Both the position numbers and the translations under genes were made by a program. A stretch of 64,000 nucleotides of DNA. Origin: Bifidobacterium rousetti. GTDB lineage: Bacteria > Actinomycetota > Actinomycetes > Actinomycetales > Bifidobacteriaceae. The notes under the pieces were generated by a model. That model was not told the origin of the DNA and did not search any database. It saw only the letters and a list, made by a program, of their open reading frames with translations. The stretch spans positions 1-64,000 of the forward strand of contig NZ_PEBH01000006.1 of assembly GCF_008698235.1 (NCBI RefSeq), read 5' to 3'. This document shows, one piece after another, positions 1 to 9,152 of the stretch. Each line of letters starts with the position of its first letter. Positions within the stretch are counted from its first letter, which is position 1.

Positions 1-49
1 GGGGGGGCGAGGTCAAGAGGCGCGAGGGCGATACAAGGCGACGGGCCGT

Positions 50-1225
50 CTACCCCAGGATCGCCAGCTCCTCGTCGGTCAGACGCAGGTCGATCGCGGC
101 GAACGAATCACGGATCTCATGCGGATTGCGCGCGCTCGGGATCGTGAACAGCCGGCCGTAGCGCGTCAGCTCCCACGCGAGCACGACGCGCTGATACGAG
201 ACGCCACGCGCCGCCGCGACCGCACGGAACGGGTCGTAGGCGTGCATGTCGAACGGGTCGAGGAACCCGCCGAGCGGCGACCAGCAGACGAAGTCGAGGC
301 CGAGTTCGGCGCAGTGCGCCATCGTCGACTCCGGATCGGGGTGGGATGGCGAGAACTGGTTCTGCACGGCGATCAGTCCGGTCCCGAGGATCGCGCGGGC
401 GACGTCGATCTGCGCGTTGTCGACACGCGAGATGCCGGCGTAGCGGATCACGCCCTCGTCGAGCAGGGTCTTCAGCGCGCCGACCTGGTCCTCGTACGGC
501 ACGGCCGGGTCGGGGCCGTGCGAGTACAGCAGGTCGAGCGCGTCGACGCCGAGCCGGCGCGCGGACTCCTTCGCATCGCGGATCATCGTCTCGGGGCGGG
601 AGTCGGCCATCCACCCGTACCGGCTGCCGGCCGCCTGCAACCGCTGGCGGGAGTCACTGGAGTCACTGGAGTCGCCGGAAACATCGATCGTCCTGCGATA
701 CCCGGTCTTCGTGGCGACGAGCACCTCGTCGCGCGGGCCGTCCCAGCTCGCGATCGCGTCGCGCACCATCATCTCGCCGTATCCGAAATCGGCCGCGACG
801 CCGGTGCCGTCCTCGCCGGGCGCGCTCGGCAGGTAGTACGACCACGCGGTGTCGAGGTATCGCACGCCGGCGTCGAGCGCCGCATGGATCGTCTTGATCG
901 CGGTGTCACGATCCGGCCGCCCCTCGATCGACAGCGCCATCGTGCCCATGCCGAGTCGCGGGATGCGATGCCCGGCGAAATCGACGACATTGGCGAAGCG
1001 CGTCGAAGGCGCGATGCCCTCCGCGCCGACGGCCGGCCTCTCCGCACCTGCTGCATCCGTCACATCCGCCGCGCCCGTCATATCCACCGCATCCGCCACA
1101 TGCGCCGCCACATCCACCCCATCCGTCATGCCCGGACGGGCCGCGCCCATGACTCGCGACACGTCTTCCGCAGCCGTGTCACGCTCCGCGCCCGACGCGC
1201 ACACCATCCGATCCTCGTTACCCAT
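50..1225 (-). CDS. aldo/keto reductase
   Basis: NAD(P)H-dependent oxidoreductase of the aldo/keto reductase superfamily (TIM barrel), probably acting on a sugar or aldehyde in the cytosol. The body opens with RLGMGTMAL, has YLDTAWSYY (Asp and Tyr of the tetrad), ATKTGY (Lys), LLYSHGPDP (His) and ends with the usual IPSARNPHEI cofactor region. About 391 residues from the ATG at 1225. The first ~85 residues are Ala/Asp/Val-rich low complexity, so the true start could lie further in; the frame is also open upstream to 1438 without a convincing start. A GAGTCACTG tandem repeat encodes an SSDSSDS stretch. An operator-like palindrome at 1478-1493 followed by a TGTATT -10-like box may be its promoter. 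The substrate cannot be read from sequence. Confidence 0.85.
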   Translation of the reverse strand: MGNEDRMVCASGAERDTAAEDVSRVMGAARPGMTDGVDVAAHVADAVDMTGAADVTDAAGAERPAVGAEGIAPSTRFANVVDFAGHRIPRLGMGTMALSIEGRPDRDTAIKTIHAALDAGVRYLDTAWSYYLPSAPGEDGTGVAADFGYGEMMVRDAIASWDGPRDEVLVATKTGYRRTIDVSGDSSDSSDSRQRLQAAGSRYGWMADSRPETMIRDAKESARRLGVDALDLLYSHGPDPAVPYEDQVGALKTLLDEGVIRYAGISRVDNAQIDVARAILGTGLIAVQNQFSPSHPDPESTMAHCAELGLDFVCWSPLGGFLDPFDMHAYDPFRAVAAARGVSYQRVVLAWELTRYGRLFTIPSARNPHEIRDSFAAIDLRLTDEELAILG

Positions 1226-1477
1226 GGCTCCATCATCGCACGTCCCCCACCTCGAAACCGCCTCGCCACAGGCACAACGATGACTCGACGCGCGACCCGC
1301 ATGACGCACAACCACACGGTACGCCACCGTACCCCACGACGTCACACAACATCCCCACCCCGGGCACGCGACCGTACAATCCACGACGAGACCGCACGCC
1401 CGCGACGCGGCAGCCCACGATATGCGACGCCGGCACAAGAAACGCTCAAGACACGCGGTAGCGCGTAGGAAATACAG

Positions 1478-1493
1478 TCAAACCGGTTCGACA
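1478..1493. promoter_or_regulatory. LacI-type operator, TCAAACCGGTTCGACA
   Basis: Sixteen bases identical to the second operator in front of the MFS sugar transporter at 45068-45083. It contains the CGGT/ACCG dyad typical of LacI-family sites. It lies between the aldo/keto reductase (minus) and the CCCH mini-gene (plus). On the minus strand a TGTATT box follows it, the same layout as at 45040. The likely regulator is the LacI protein at 45361-46539. Confidence 0.6.
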
Positions 1494-1546
1494 TACGGCG
1501 TTTCCTGTGATCTACGCCACAAAAGATATGAGAAGCTGTCCATATA

Positions 1547-1576
1547 TTGGCATAGGGGGCACCCCGAAGCTATAGT
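1547..1576 (+). promoter_or_regulatory. sigma70-like promoter of the CCCH mini-gene
   Basis: TTGGCA at 1547-1552, an 18-bp spacer, then TATAGT at 1571-1576. This points at the small ORF starting at 1616 or 1634. The transcript leader could form a hairpin through CCTTG at about 1581 and CAAGG at about 1604. Confidence 0.5.
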
Positions 1577-1615
1577 GGGGCCTTGTAAGGCACAGAAGCC
1601 CTGCAAGGGGTCCCA

Positions 1616-1774
1616 ATGAAGGGGGGAAGAAAGATGGAACGGAACGTTTGCTGCATAGCAGGATGCACTCATCAGGCGGAAGAGGCCGGCATGTGCGGCA
1701 TGCACTTCACGGCCGCGCTCGTCCACGGCGCGCTGCAGTACGCGACGCCCGCCACACGTCCGGCCCGCGCCTGA
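1616..1774 (+). CDS. mini-protein with CCCH zinc-knuckle motif
   Basis: A 52-codon ORF. Two in-frame ATGs (1616 and 1634) both have purine-rich SD sequences (AAGGGG, GGGGAAG); from 1634 the product has 46 residues. It reads MERNVCCIAGCTHQ and then AGMCGMHF, giving Cys-x3-Cys-x9-Cys-x2-His. This spacing resembles the zinc knuckle found in many small actinobacterial and phage proteins (C-x3-GC...GxC-x2-H). A promoter-like pair lies directly upstream. The last 20 residues are Ala/Thr/Pro-rich and look unstructured. Function unknown; nucleic-acid binding is only a guess. Its short length hides it from usual ORF cut-offs. Confidence 0.55.
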   Translation: MKGGRKMERNVCCIAGCTHQAEEAGMCGMHFTAALVHGALQYATPATRPARA

Positions 1775-2340
1775 CCAGCTGCGCGCGTGAACGCATACGC
1801 ACGCGTCGCTGCCTGTCGCGTCGGCGTATGCGCTATGTACATGGGCGCCGCGGATCACAGAGCGGAATCAACGATCACAGGTGAGTCGCCCGAAGCACGT
1901 GGGTGATTCAGGGACGATAACGATACATGTCGAAGAGGATGACGACCACACAAGAGCGGAACATCGCGGAAGACTGACGACACGACCGGCACGACATATG
2001 CTTTGCAGCCGCACGACGGCGAGGACATGGGTTGACGCAATCGCAGACACAACTGAACACTGAATCACCGAGTGACCATTACTGACTATGTGACCGACTA
2101 AGCGACCGGACGCGATTGAAACATCGCGCGGCCGAACACCATTGCGCAGTCAGGGTCAATCAGGCATGAAGGCGACCGTGAGGCCGCTTTTTTGTTGCCG
2201 CGTGTGCTGTATCCCCCGTGCCCCGTCGCGCGGTCGACGCACCCATCGCGCAGTGTTTTGCCCATGAAGCGGTGAGCCGTTTTTACAGATTGGCGGAATT
2301 CCGCCATTTCCCGTCACCGTGCGATGGGCGGTACACCACT
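1775..2340. other. gap without recognisable gene
   Basis: I see no convincing gene here. Short open frames on both strands have codon use and composition like shadow frames. It holds the 3' flank of the sortase gene, and a T6 run at 2189-2194 after a weak GC stem that could be a poor terminator. Confidence 0.5.
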
Positions 2341-3648
2341 TCATGGGTATGTCACCGCGCGATGACTGCCGGAGCGAGACGAACGGAATGCGCGGGACAC
2401 ACGGAATGCACGACACATCGCTGCCGCCGCAAGCGCAACGACCACGAACACGGCGGCGAGCGCGGCCGCCCAGCCGGAACGGAACCACGCGTCCGGCGAG
2501 GTGGGGATGCGGATGGTCGCAAGCGAACGCGACACGGTCGCCGGATCGCCGGTGCGTTCGAGATCGGGTGCGCGCTCGCCGGTGACGAGCAGGCGATGCG
2601 TGTTGACGCCGTACGGCGTGCAGGTGACGAGCGTGACGAGGTCGCGTCCGGGCTGCGCCGCGAGGATGTCGCGACGGTCGGTTACCGACACGGCAGTTCC
2701 CCCAGTTGGGACGTCCACGTTCATAGGGACCGTTTCTTCCGCCACGCCGGCCCACTCCGCCGCATTCCCTCCATCCGCCCGGCCCGCCGAATCCGACCCT
2801 TTCATCGGGCCAGTCCCTTCCGCCGGGTTCTCCATGCCCGACTTATCCGCCGTATCCGTAAAACTCACTGAATCCGGCTCCCTCGCAACACCCAACTCGT
2901 CCGGCGCGACCACGCGGATGTCGGTCACGCGGTAGGCGTGAGTGTCGCCGAGCACGGTGACGGTGAACACGTCGCCGCGCGCGAGTTCGTCGAGTCGCGT
3001 GAACAGTTCGGCCGATGGCAGTCCGCGATGCCCCGCCAGCACGCTGTGATTGCCGTCACCGCCGATCGGCAGCGCACTGTCGGGCATGTGACCGACGCCT
3101 TTGGCGAGCGCGTCGTCTCCGACACCGTGGCGAATCGGCAGTCGGAGATCGATCTGCGGGATGGCGAGGACGCCCATCACCCCGTCGCCGTTCGGGTTGA
3201 GCAGGTCGGCGTAAGGGGTGAGGGGCGGACTCGTGCCGGAGGAACCGGAGGAATTATCGGAACCGGCGGGCGCATGCGGATTCGGAGCCTTGGGGAGGCC
3301 GGAGGACATATCGGGACCGGTGACGGACGCCCCGGAGCCGGGATCACCGGAATACGGCAGGCCGGCGAGTGCAGCGTTGTGGCGGCGCGCTTCGGCGAGC
3401 ATGGTCTCGCGCTCGGTATCGTCGATCGAATCGACGGTGCGTTCGTATCCGGCGATCACCTCCGCGTGACCGCGCGAGGCGATTCGTTCGGCGATCGCCG
3501 GGTACGCGCACAGCCCGAGCCCCGCGACGACGAGGATCGCAGCGAGAGCCGAAGTACATGCGCGACGTACGCGACCTCCTGAAGCGGCGCCCGCACCTGG
3601 CCTCGGAGCCGCCCCTGATGCAAGCCGTGCATGTCGTCCGCGTCCCAT
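2341..3648 (-). CDS. srtC: class C (pilus-assembling) sortase
   Basis: Membrane transpeptidase that polymerises LPxTG pilins into a covalent fibre. It has an N-terminal membrane helix at about residues 32-52, the PQIDLRLPIRHG strand, catalytic His in LAGHRG (about residue 207), catalytic Cys in VTCTPYG (about 343) and Arg in HRLLVTG (about 352), then a second membrane helix and a basic tail near the C-terminus, as in class C sortases. Between the His and Cys strands lies an unusual hydrophilic insertion of about 70 residues (about 257-320). ATG at 3648 is chosen because AAGGAGG sits 8 nt upstream; the upstream GTG overlaps that SD. It follows two LPxTG pilin genes on the same strand, so its substrates are probably those pilins. 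Confidence 0.9.
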   Translation of the reverse strand: MGRGRHARLASGAAPRPGAGAASGGRVRRACTSALAAILVVAGLGLCAYPAIAERIASRGHAEVIAGYERTVDSIDDTERETMLAEARRHNAALAGLPYSGDPGSGASVTGPDMSSGLPKAPNPHAPAGSDNSSGSSGTSPPLTPYADLLNPNGDGVMGVLAIPQIDLRLPIRHGVGDDALAKGVGHMPDSALPIGGDGNHSVLAGHRGLPSAELFTRLDELARGDVFTVTVLGDTHAYRVTDIRVVAPDELGVAREPDSVSFTDTADKSGMENPAEGTGPMKGSDSAGRADGGNAAEWAGVAEETVPMNVDVPTGGTAVSVTDRRDILAAQPGRDLVTLVTCTPYGVNTHRLLVTGERAPDLERTGDPATVSRSLATIRIPTSPDAWFRSGWAAALAAVFVVVALAAAAMCRAFRVSRAFRSSRSGSHRAVTYP

Positions 3649-3727
3649 GCCGTTCACCTCCTTGCGGGAAGTTCATCCTGTCCCGGCCGGCGGGCGGTCC
3701 ATCCCGGCGAGCCGGTCATCCCCTCCC

Positions 3728-3759
3728 GTTTGGCCGATACTGCACGTTATCGGCCAAAC
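3728..3759. promoter_or_regulatory. 12-bp perfect hairpin upstream of sortase
   Basis: GTTTGGCCGATA and its exact complement flank an 8-nt loop, about 80 bp before the sortase start. No U-run follows on either strand, so it is more likely an operator, RNA processing or mRNA-stability element than a terminator. It could set the level of sortase relative to pilin. Confidence 0.5.
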
Positions 3760-3848
3760 GAAGAGAGACTGTCTCCAGCCGTCTGACGGAATCTCCAGGC
3801 AACTCGCATCGCCCGAGCAAGCTCGAACACTGGTATTCTGCGACGCCA

Positions 3849-3889
3849 ATTCATTGATGAATCGACTACCCCTCAGACCTGCTTCACGG
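3849..3889. repeat. GACTACCCCTCAG repeat, copy 1 (downstream of backbone pilin)
   Basis: Contains AATTCATTGATGAAT followed by CGACTACCCCTCAG. A second copy in the same orientation lies at 6169-6210, so the pair brackets the backbone pilin gene. Confidence 0.55.
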
Positions 3890-3942
3890 CAACGTCCTGA
3901 CAGGGAACCGAGGAGAGATCAACGAATTGCTGACGCGAGACA

Positions 3943-6132
3943 CTAACTGCGCCGACGGCGGAAGGCCAGGACGAGACCGCCGAGGACCATGAGGGCACCG
4001 GCTGCGCTGAGGACGATCACGCCGGTGCTGCCGGTCTGCGGTAGCCAGCTGCGGTGGTTCTTGATCTGGCCGTAGGCGTAGCCGACTGTCTTCTGGCCGA
4101 CGACGTTGCCGGTGAGTTCGACGCCCGTTTTGCCGCCGGTGCCGCCGCCCGGCTGCTCACCGCCGCCGTCTGAACCGCCGCCACCGACGTCACCGCCACT
4201 CGCCGGGCCATCGCCCGGACCGCCGACGGCGACGTCGGTGATTGTGAAGCTGATCGGCTTGCCGAGCGGCGAGTAGCCGTCAGGCGCCTTCGTTTCGGTC
4301 AGCGTATAGGTTCCGGGGCGCAGGCCGTCGATCCATAGCTCGCCGTCGGCCGATACGGCGAGGTCACGGGTCAGTCGCGCTCTGTCCTCCGCCACGATTG
4401 TGCCCGTCGCGTCGCGGTACGGAAGACGGTAGCGGCCGGTTCCGGCCACACCGGCATCTCCGGCCACCTCACCACCGGCTGTTCCGTCGCCGACCGGCAC
4501 GACGCCCTCATACGAACCGTTCACCGGCTCATCGGCCGCGGCGTTCGCTCCGGCCGTTCCAGTCGTTCCGGAACCAGACTCGTCGGTAATCGATTCGTCT
4601 CCGCCACGCGGCCCCACCGCAGCAACGGCCGCGGCATCGGCCTGACTGGAATCGCCGACGACCGCGTCCACGTCGCCGCCGAGGGCGAAGACCGCTCCGG
4701 CGAGCGGCTTGCCGTCACCGCCGGTTTTGAGGATCTCGAGGCCGTACGAGTAGGCGATCACGCGGTCGTGCTCGGTCCTGTGCGACGCATCGTGGTACGG
4801 GTTGTTGGAGTACTCCAGCGTCACGGTGTTCGGATTGCCGTCCGGGCCGATCGCGACGCCGCTGTTCACGGTCGCACGGTAGCGGATGTGGATCGCGCGG
4901 TAGCCGCGGATGCCGTCGTAGTGCGTGCCGCCGAAATCGAGTCGGAAGGAGAAGGACGACGCATCGTCGGGTTTCGCAGGCTGCCCGCCGCCCAAGGTGA
5001 GCGTGTACCGGTCGGCGGCGAGCCGGGTCTCGGCGTCTCCGCCGCCCCCGCCGGCCCCACCGGAACCGCCGACGCCGAACACCTCGAGCGTGTCCGCCTC
5101 GAGCGTGAGCCCCGGCGAGAGTGTGTCGGCGATGGTGAAGTCGCGGTGGGTCGCGTTGTTCGGGAAGACCGGCACGTCGGCGCGCAGGTCGAAGGTCACG
5201 CTGTCGCCGACCGCGACGGCGTCGGATCCGGCGCCGTTCATGCCTTTGCCGGTCACGTGACCGTCGTCGCGATCCTCGTTGATCGACTTGTCGACGGACG
5301 GCACGTCGCGTTTCGTGTGCGCCTCGAACCGGTCGGCGACGACCCACTGCCGGTCGGACGCGCGATACCGCGGCGCAAGGTTCGCGATCACCGGGCGGTA
5401 GATGTACCGGCCGCCGGTCGTCAGCACGAGATACCCGCCGAGCGGGAGGGCCGCGAACGTGGCGGAAGCGGTTGCGGCGTTGTCGCCACCCTCGCCGCTG
5501 GAGCCATCGCCGGACGTGTCACCTCCGGCGGTCACGCCGACGTACGATTCGAGCGATGCACCGCCCGTACCGCCACCGCCTCCGCTTCCGGCCGATCCGC
5601 CGACAAAATCGGCAAGCTTGTCCGCGAAGTCGGCGATCTGACCGGCCGTGGCATTGGCGGGATCACCGTCGTCATCGGATGGCAGTCCGGCGTAGGCGTC
5701 GCCGACCGCGCCGGCGAGCGCGGCATCGTCCGAAACCCCCGCATCGCCCGAATCATCGACGATGAAATCGACGTTGTGCTCGGCGTCGTACGCGCGCACG
5801 AACTCGCGCACCGGCTCGGCCCAGACGTACGGCGGCGCGCCGGGCGACGTGCCGTCCGCGTCGAGGGTCATCTCGATGACCCGGTACGCGACGCTGGCGG
5901 AATCGGCCTCGACGCCGCGCACGACCAGTTCGGCGGTCGAGTCCTTGGCGAGCGGCGTGCCGGAGATCGCGTCGTCGGCCGCCGCCAGCGCCAGCGACGG
6001 CATCATCAGACCCGCGACGAGACCGAGGGTCATCGCCGTCACCGCCGCGGCGCGCATCACGCGCGTGGGTGCATGCGACGGACGTGACGTCGTATGCGAC
6101 GCATGCGATGTGTGTGAATGGTTGAACATCAT
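3943..6132 (-). CDS. LPxTG backbone pilin
   Basis: Probable main shaft subunit of a sortase-assembled pilus, about 729 residues. The signal peptide (hydrophobic core AAAVTAMTLGLVAGLMM) ends near ALALAA. A fimbrial isopeptide-forming domain begins at VDKSINEDRDDG, and a C-terminal Cna-B/SpaA-type domain ends in the E-box YTLTETKAPDGY. LPQTG at residues 697-701, a membrane helix and RRRRS form the cell-wall sorting signal. Gly/Asp/Ser-rich insertions lie between structural strands. ATG 6132 is preceded by AAAGGA 4-5 nt upstream; the frame extends further without support. It sits between the tip-like pilin and the sortase, with related repeats on both sides. Confidence 0.88.
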   Translation of the reverse strand: MMFNHSHTSHASHTTSRPSHAPTRVMRAAAVTAMTLGLVAGLMMPSLALAAADDAISGTPLAKDSTAELVVRGVEADSASVAYRVIEMTLDADGTSPGAPPYVWAEPVREFVRAYDAEHNVDFIVDDSGDAGVSDDAALAGAVGDAYAGLPSDDDGDPANATAGQIADFADKLADFVGGSAGSGGGGGTGGASLESYVGVTAGGDTSGDGSSGEGGDNAATASATFAALPLGGYLVLTTGGRYIYRPVIANLAPRYRASDRQWVVADRFEAHTKRDVPSVDKSINEDRDDGHVTGKGMNGAGSDAVAVGDSVTFDLRADVPVFPNNATHRDFTIADTLSPGLTLEADTLEVFGVGGSGGAGGGGGDAETRLAADRYTLTLGGGQPAKPDDASSFSFRLDFGGTHYDGIRGYRAIHIRYRATVNSGVAIGPDGNPNTVTLEYSNNPYHDASHRTEHDRVIAYSYGLEILKTGGDGKPLAGAVFALGGDVDAVVGDSSQADAAAVAAVGPRGGDESITDESGSGTTGTAGANAAADEPVNGSYEGVVPVGDGTAGGEVAGDAGVAGTGRYRLPYRDATGTIVAEDRARLTRDLAVSADGELWIDGLRPGTYTLTETKAPDGYSPLGKPISFTITDVAVGGPGDGPASGGDVGGGGSDGGGEQPGGGTGGKTGVELTGNVVGQKTVGYAYGQIKNHRSWLPQTGSTGVIVLSAAGALMVLGGLVLAFRRRRS

Positions 6133-6168
6133 TGTTCCTTTCGTATGTGTGTTTGGTGTTTCGCACCG

Positions 6169-6210
6169 CAAATTCATTAATGAATTTGACTACCCCTCAG
6201 TCCCGCTTCG
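6169..6210. repeat. GACTACCCCTCAG repeat, copy 2 (upstream of backbone pilin)
   Basis: AAATTCATTAATGAAT (with a 14-bp palindrome) followed by TTGACTACCCCTCAG and a CCCGCTTCGCGGG stem. It is a diverged direct repeat of 3849-3889. Related blocks occur at 41291-41380 and about 61430-61475. Confidence 0.6.
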
Positions 6211-6248
6211 CGGGCCAGCTCGTCTGACAAGGGGAGCCGAATAGCCGA

Positions 6249-9152
6249 TCAGTGGCGACGGGATTCGCGGGTGACGACCAGCGCGCCGGCGAGCAGCAGG
6301 AGGAGACCGGCCGCCGAGACGGCCAGCAGACCGGACGAACCGGTGCGGGGCAGGGCGGTGTCCTTCACGACGTTGGTGAAGGTGAAGTCCGCGGCGCTGC
6401 CGATCAGTCGCGGATTCGGCGTGAACCCGGTGGTCCTGCCCTCCTCGTCCTTGATCTCCACGTTCGTGTCCTGGCCGGTGACCTTGCCGAGGAACTCGCG
6501 CTCGCCGACCACCGGTTTGCCGTCCTTGCCGGTCGTCACCTTCGCGGAGTACATCATCGCCACCAGTCCCCGATGCCAGTGGGTATAGGAGTCCGGGGCG
6601 GAGTCGTCTGCATCCGGAGCGGTGGCGTCAGATGATTCTTGCCCGCCAGATGACTGCCCGTCCACAGACCCGTCACCCGGCGATCGATCTCCGCCGGACG
6701 ATTCGTCACCCGTCAAGTCGTCATCCGCCGTCCCATCGCCCGATTCCCCATCGTCCGACGGGTTCGCTTCCTCGCCGTCTATCGTGAAGCGGCCGAGCCA
6801 GTCCTCCTTGACGTCGATCCAGATCTTGTAGGAGACGCCTTCGGGGTTGTAGGCGACGGAGGTGTCGGACCTGTCGATCTCCTCGGTGATCGTGAACTCG
6901 TATTCGCCGGGCTCGCTGAAGGTCAGCGGGCTGAAGTCGGCGATGCCGTCATAGCCGATGAACGACCAATCGTCCGCGGGCGCCTTGACCCCGACCGTTT
7001 CGTGCACGGCCCCGCGGCCGTCGGCGCCGTCGATCGTGAACCGGAACCGGTCGCTCTCCAGCTTCTCCCCGCCTGTGAGGATCTTGCCCGCGGCGGCGCG
7101 CAGGTGCACCGGCAGCGGCTTGTCCGCGACCGTCATAATGTCGGCGTCCGTGGCCGCGCGATGGTAGACGTTGCCGCCGGCGTCGACCGTGATCGCCACG
7201 TTCGCGCAGGTGAGCTGACGCCCCTTAATCATCGCGTTGATCGCGTCCTGCGCCTCGGCGAGCGTCTCGAAACGTTGCGATTCCGGGGATTCGGCCGACT
7301 TGCCACCGGCCGACTTGCCCGCGCCGAACGCGACCGTGTACCCGCCCGCGCCCAGCGGTGTGAGTCCCGACTGACCGAGATCGGGCTCGGCGAGCGTGAT
7401 CGGCTTGCCAGCGTTCATGATGTAGACGCCGTCGTCCACGCGCGCGGTGGCGTAGTCGGACGTCATCGTGATGTTGTCGATCGCGCCGAGCCAGTTCGAC
7501 GCGCTTTTGAAGTCGTCGGCACGCGCGGTGTTGCGCTCCTTGAGCGTTTCGATCTCGCTGCCCTGACCGCCGCCGATCACGAGGCCGGCGGGCGACTCCC
7601 CAGACTCGGTTTCGGCGCCCTTGACCGTGACCTTGATCGGTTCGACCAAGCCGTAGCCGGTGGGAGGGGCGAGCTCCTTCAGGTAGTAGTCGCCCGGTTT
7701 GAGGTATTCGAAGTGGATGATGCCGTCATCGCCGGTGCTCTCCACCTCGACGTCCTGCATCATGATCTCGCCGGATTCGTCGCGCTGGACCTCACCGCCG
7801 AGGCTCACGACCGCCTGCTGCGCGACGTGCTTGCCGGCCTTGTCCGTGTAGAGGGCGAAATGCGCGAACGGCAACGGCTCGCCACTCGCCGCGTCGACCT
7901 TGCGCGCCTTGATGTCGCCGAGGACGAGCGGCTGGCCGGTAACCTGCACGGTGTTGAGGTAGGAGATATTGGTGCGGTAGGCGTGGTCGATGGATTGTTC
8001 TTGTGGAACCACACCACCAAATTGTTTATAGAGCAGGTTGAACTTCACCAGATCCTGATAATCCCCGTCCACCCCGCAACTCGGAATCGACATCGTGATG
8101 ACGTTGCCCTTGGCTGAGACCCGGTCGGTGGGCTGTTCCTGGGTTCCAAACCGCTCGTTGAACGTCGTCGTGATTCCGGTCGGGCGAATCACTTTCGCGG
8201 CTTCCTTCGAGCCATCGACCTCGGCCTCGCCACCATCATCCCCGACGACACTGCCGAGGTCGACCGACATGCCGCGGCCGGTGAGCGTCGTGTCGATCTC
8301 GACCGTCATGTCCTCGCCGCCGGGCTTGCGCACCACGTCGACCGTCAGATCGCTGTAGGCATGCGTGTTGAACGTATGCTGCCCGCTGCGAGCCTTGGTC
8401 AGGTTGTACGTGTACGGGTTCTTCGGCAGCACGGTCAGGTCGATCGGCCCGATGTCGATCGCGGGACCGCCCGGATGCCGGTCCGACGAGACCCCGTCGA
8501 TCGTCGGGTCGAACGCGTCCTCGATGAACGCAAACCCCTTGTGATTGCCGACGTCCTCGATCCTCAGGTGCCCCACCTGGTTGAGCAGCGTGACGCCGGT
8601 CAGCACCGCGCCGTCCTCCAGCGGCTTGCTGATCGTGATCGTCGTGTGTTCGGGGCTGTGGATGCCGAACACCGAGATCACGTCCGCCGCGGACTCGACG
8701 AGCTTGCCGTCGGCCACCAGTCTCGGGTCCGTGAAGTCCTGACCGGAATCGCGGATCGCCTGATAGACGGCGTCGGCGAACACCTTCGAGCCGGTGAAAT
8801 GCCCGTCGATGTACTCGCGCACGTCGCCCCAAGTGATCCCGTCCGGCAGCGTGGTGGTCGACGGCGCCTCGGAGACGATCGTCGTCAACGTCGCATCCGC
8901 CCCCGCGGCCCCGCTCCCGTTCGCAGCCGCAGCCGCAGCCGACACCAGTCCCGATGCGGCCGTCGCGGAGGCGAACGCCGATGCCGGCGCCGCCACTCCC
9001 AGCAGCATCGCGCCGACCGTCATGCACGCCCACATCCTTCGTCGGCGTAAAGCCCGTTTCGTCCATGTCGGCCGCGTCGAATCACCCGATCCATCACCGC
9101 GATTCCCGTCGCGACGACCACCCGGCCGCCGATTACGCCATTCGTGCCTCAT
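6249..9152 (-). CDS. large LPxTG pilin, probable tip or minor subunit
   Basis: First gene of the pilus operon; a surface protein of 967 residues. A basic N-terminus precedes a signal peptide ending in PASAFA. Cna-B/SpaA-type features include KARKVDAASGEPLPFAHF and the E-box GDYYLKELAPPTGY. A Spy0128/FctA-like segment reads FSEPGEYEFTITEE followed by SYKIWIDV. An Asp/Ser-rich linker (DGESGDGTADD...) precedes the last domain. LPRTG at 934-938, a membrane helix and RESRRH form the sorting signal. AAGGACGTGCG precedes the ATG. Length and position suggest an adhesive tip or ancillary pilin; receptor unknown. Confidence 0.85.
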   Translation of the reverse strand: MRHEWRNRRPGGRRDGNRGDGSGDSTRPTWTKRALRRRRMWACMTVGAMLLGVAAPASAFASATAASGLVSAAAAAANGSGAAGADATLTTIVSEAPSTTTLPDGITWGDVREYIDGHFTGSKVFADAVYQAIRDSGQDFTDPRLVADGKLVESAADVISVFGIHSPEHTTITISKPLEDGAVLTGVTLLNQVGHLRIEDVGNHKGFAFIEDAFDPTIDGVSSDRHPGGPAIDIGPIDLTVLPKNPYTYNLTKARSGQHTFNTHAYSDLTVDVVRKPGGEDMTVEIDTTLTGRGMSVDLGSVVGDDGGEAEVDGSKEAAKVIRPTGITTTFNERFGTQEQPTDRVSAKGNVITMSIPSCGVDGDYQDLVKFNLLYKQFGGVVPQEQSIDHAYRTNISYLNTVQVTGQPLVLGDIKARKVDAASGEPLPFAHFALYTDKAGKHVAQQAVVSLGGEVQRDESGEIMMQDVEVESTGDDGIIHFEYLKPGDYYLKELAPPTGYGLVEPIKVTVKGAETESGESPAGLVIGGGQGSEIETLKERNTARADDFKSASNWLGAIDNITMTSDYATARVDDGVYIMNAGKPITLAEPDLGQSGLTPLGAGGYTVAFGAGKSAGGKSAESPESQRFETLAEAQDAINAMIKGRQLTCANVAITVDAGGNVYHRAATDADIMTVADKPLPVHLRAAAGKILTGGEKLESDRFRFTIDGADGRGAVHETVGVKAPADDWSFIGYDGIADFSPLTFSEPGEYEFTITEEIDRSDTSVAYNPEGVSYKIWIDVKEDWLGRFTIDGEEANPSDDGESGDGTADDDLTGDESSGGDRSPGDGSVDGQSSGGQESSDATAPDADDSAPDSYTHWHRGLVAMMYSAKVTTGKDGKPVVGEREFLGKVTGQDTNVEIKDEEGRTTGFTPNPRLIGSAADFTFTNVVKDTALPRTGSSGLLAVSAAGLLLLLAGALVVTRESRRH

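Noticed and set aside
1..7. G7 tract at the window edge as a phase-variable repeat
   Set aside because: Lies at the cut edge outside any identified coding region or promoter, so it cannot be judged.
119..1468. Plus-strand 449-residue ORF opposite the aldo/keto reductase
   Set aside because: Arg/His/Ala-rich antisense shadow typical of high-GC DNA, no SD or motif; many similar long antisense frames (for example 26782-29526, 46783-48669) were dropped for the same reason.
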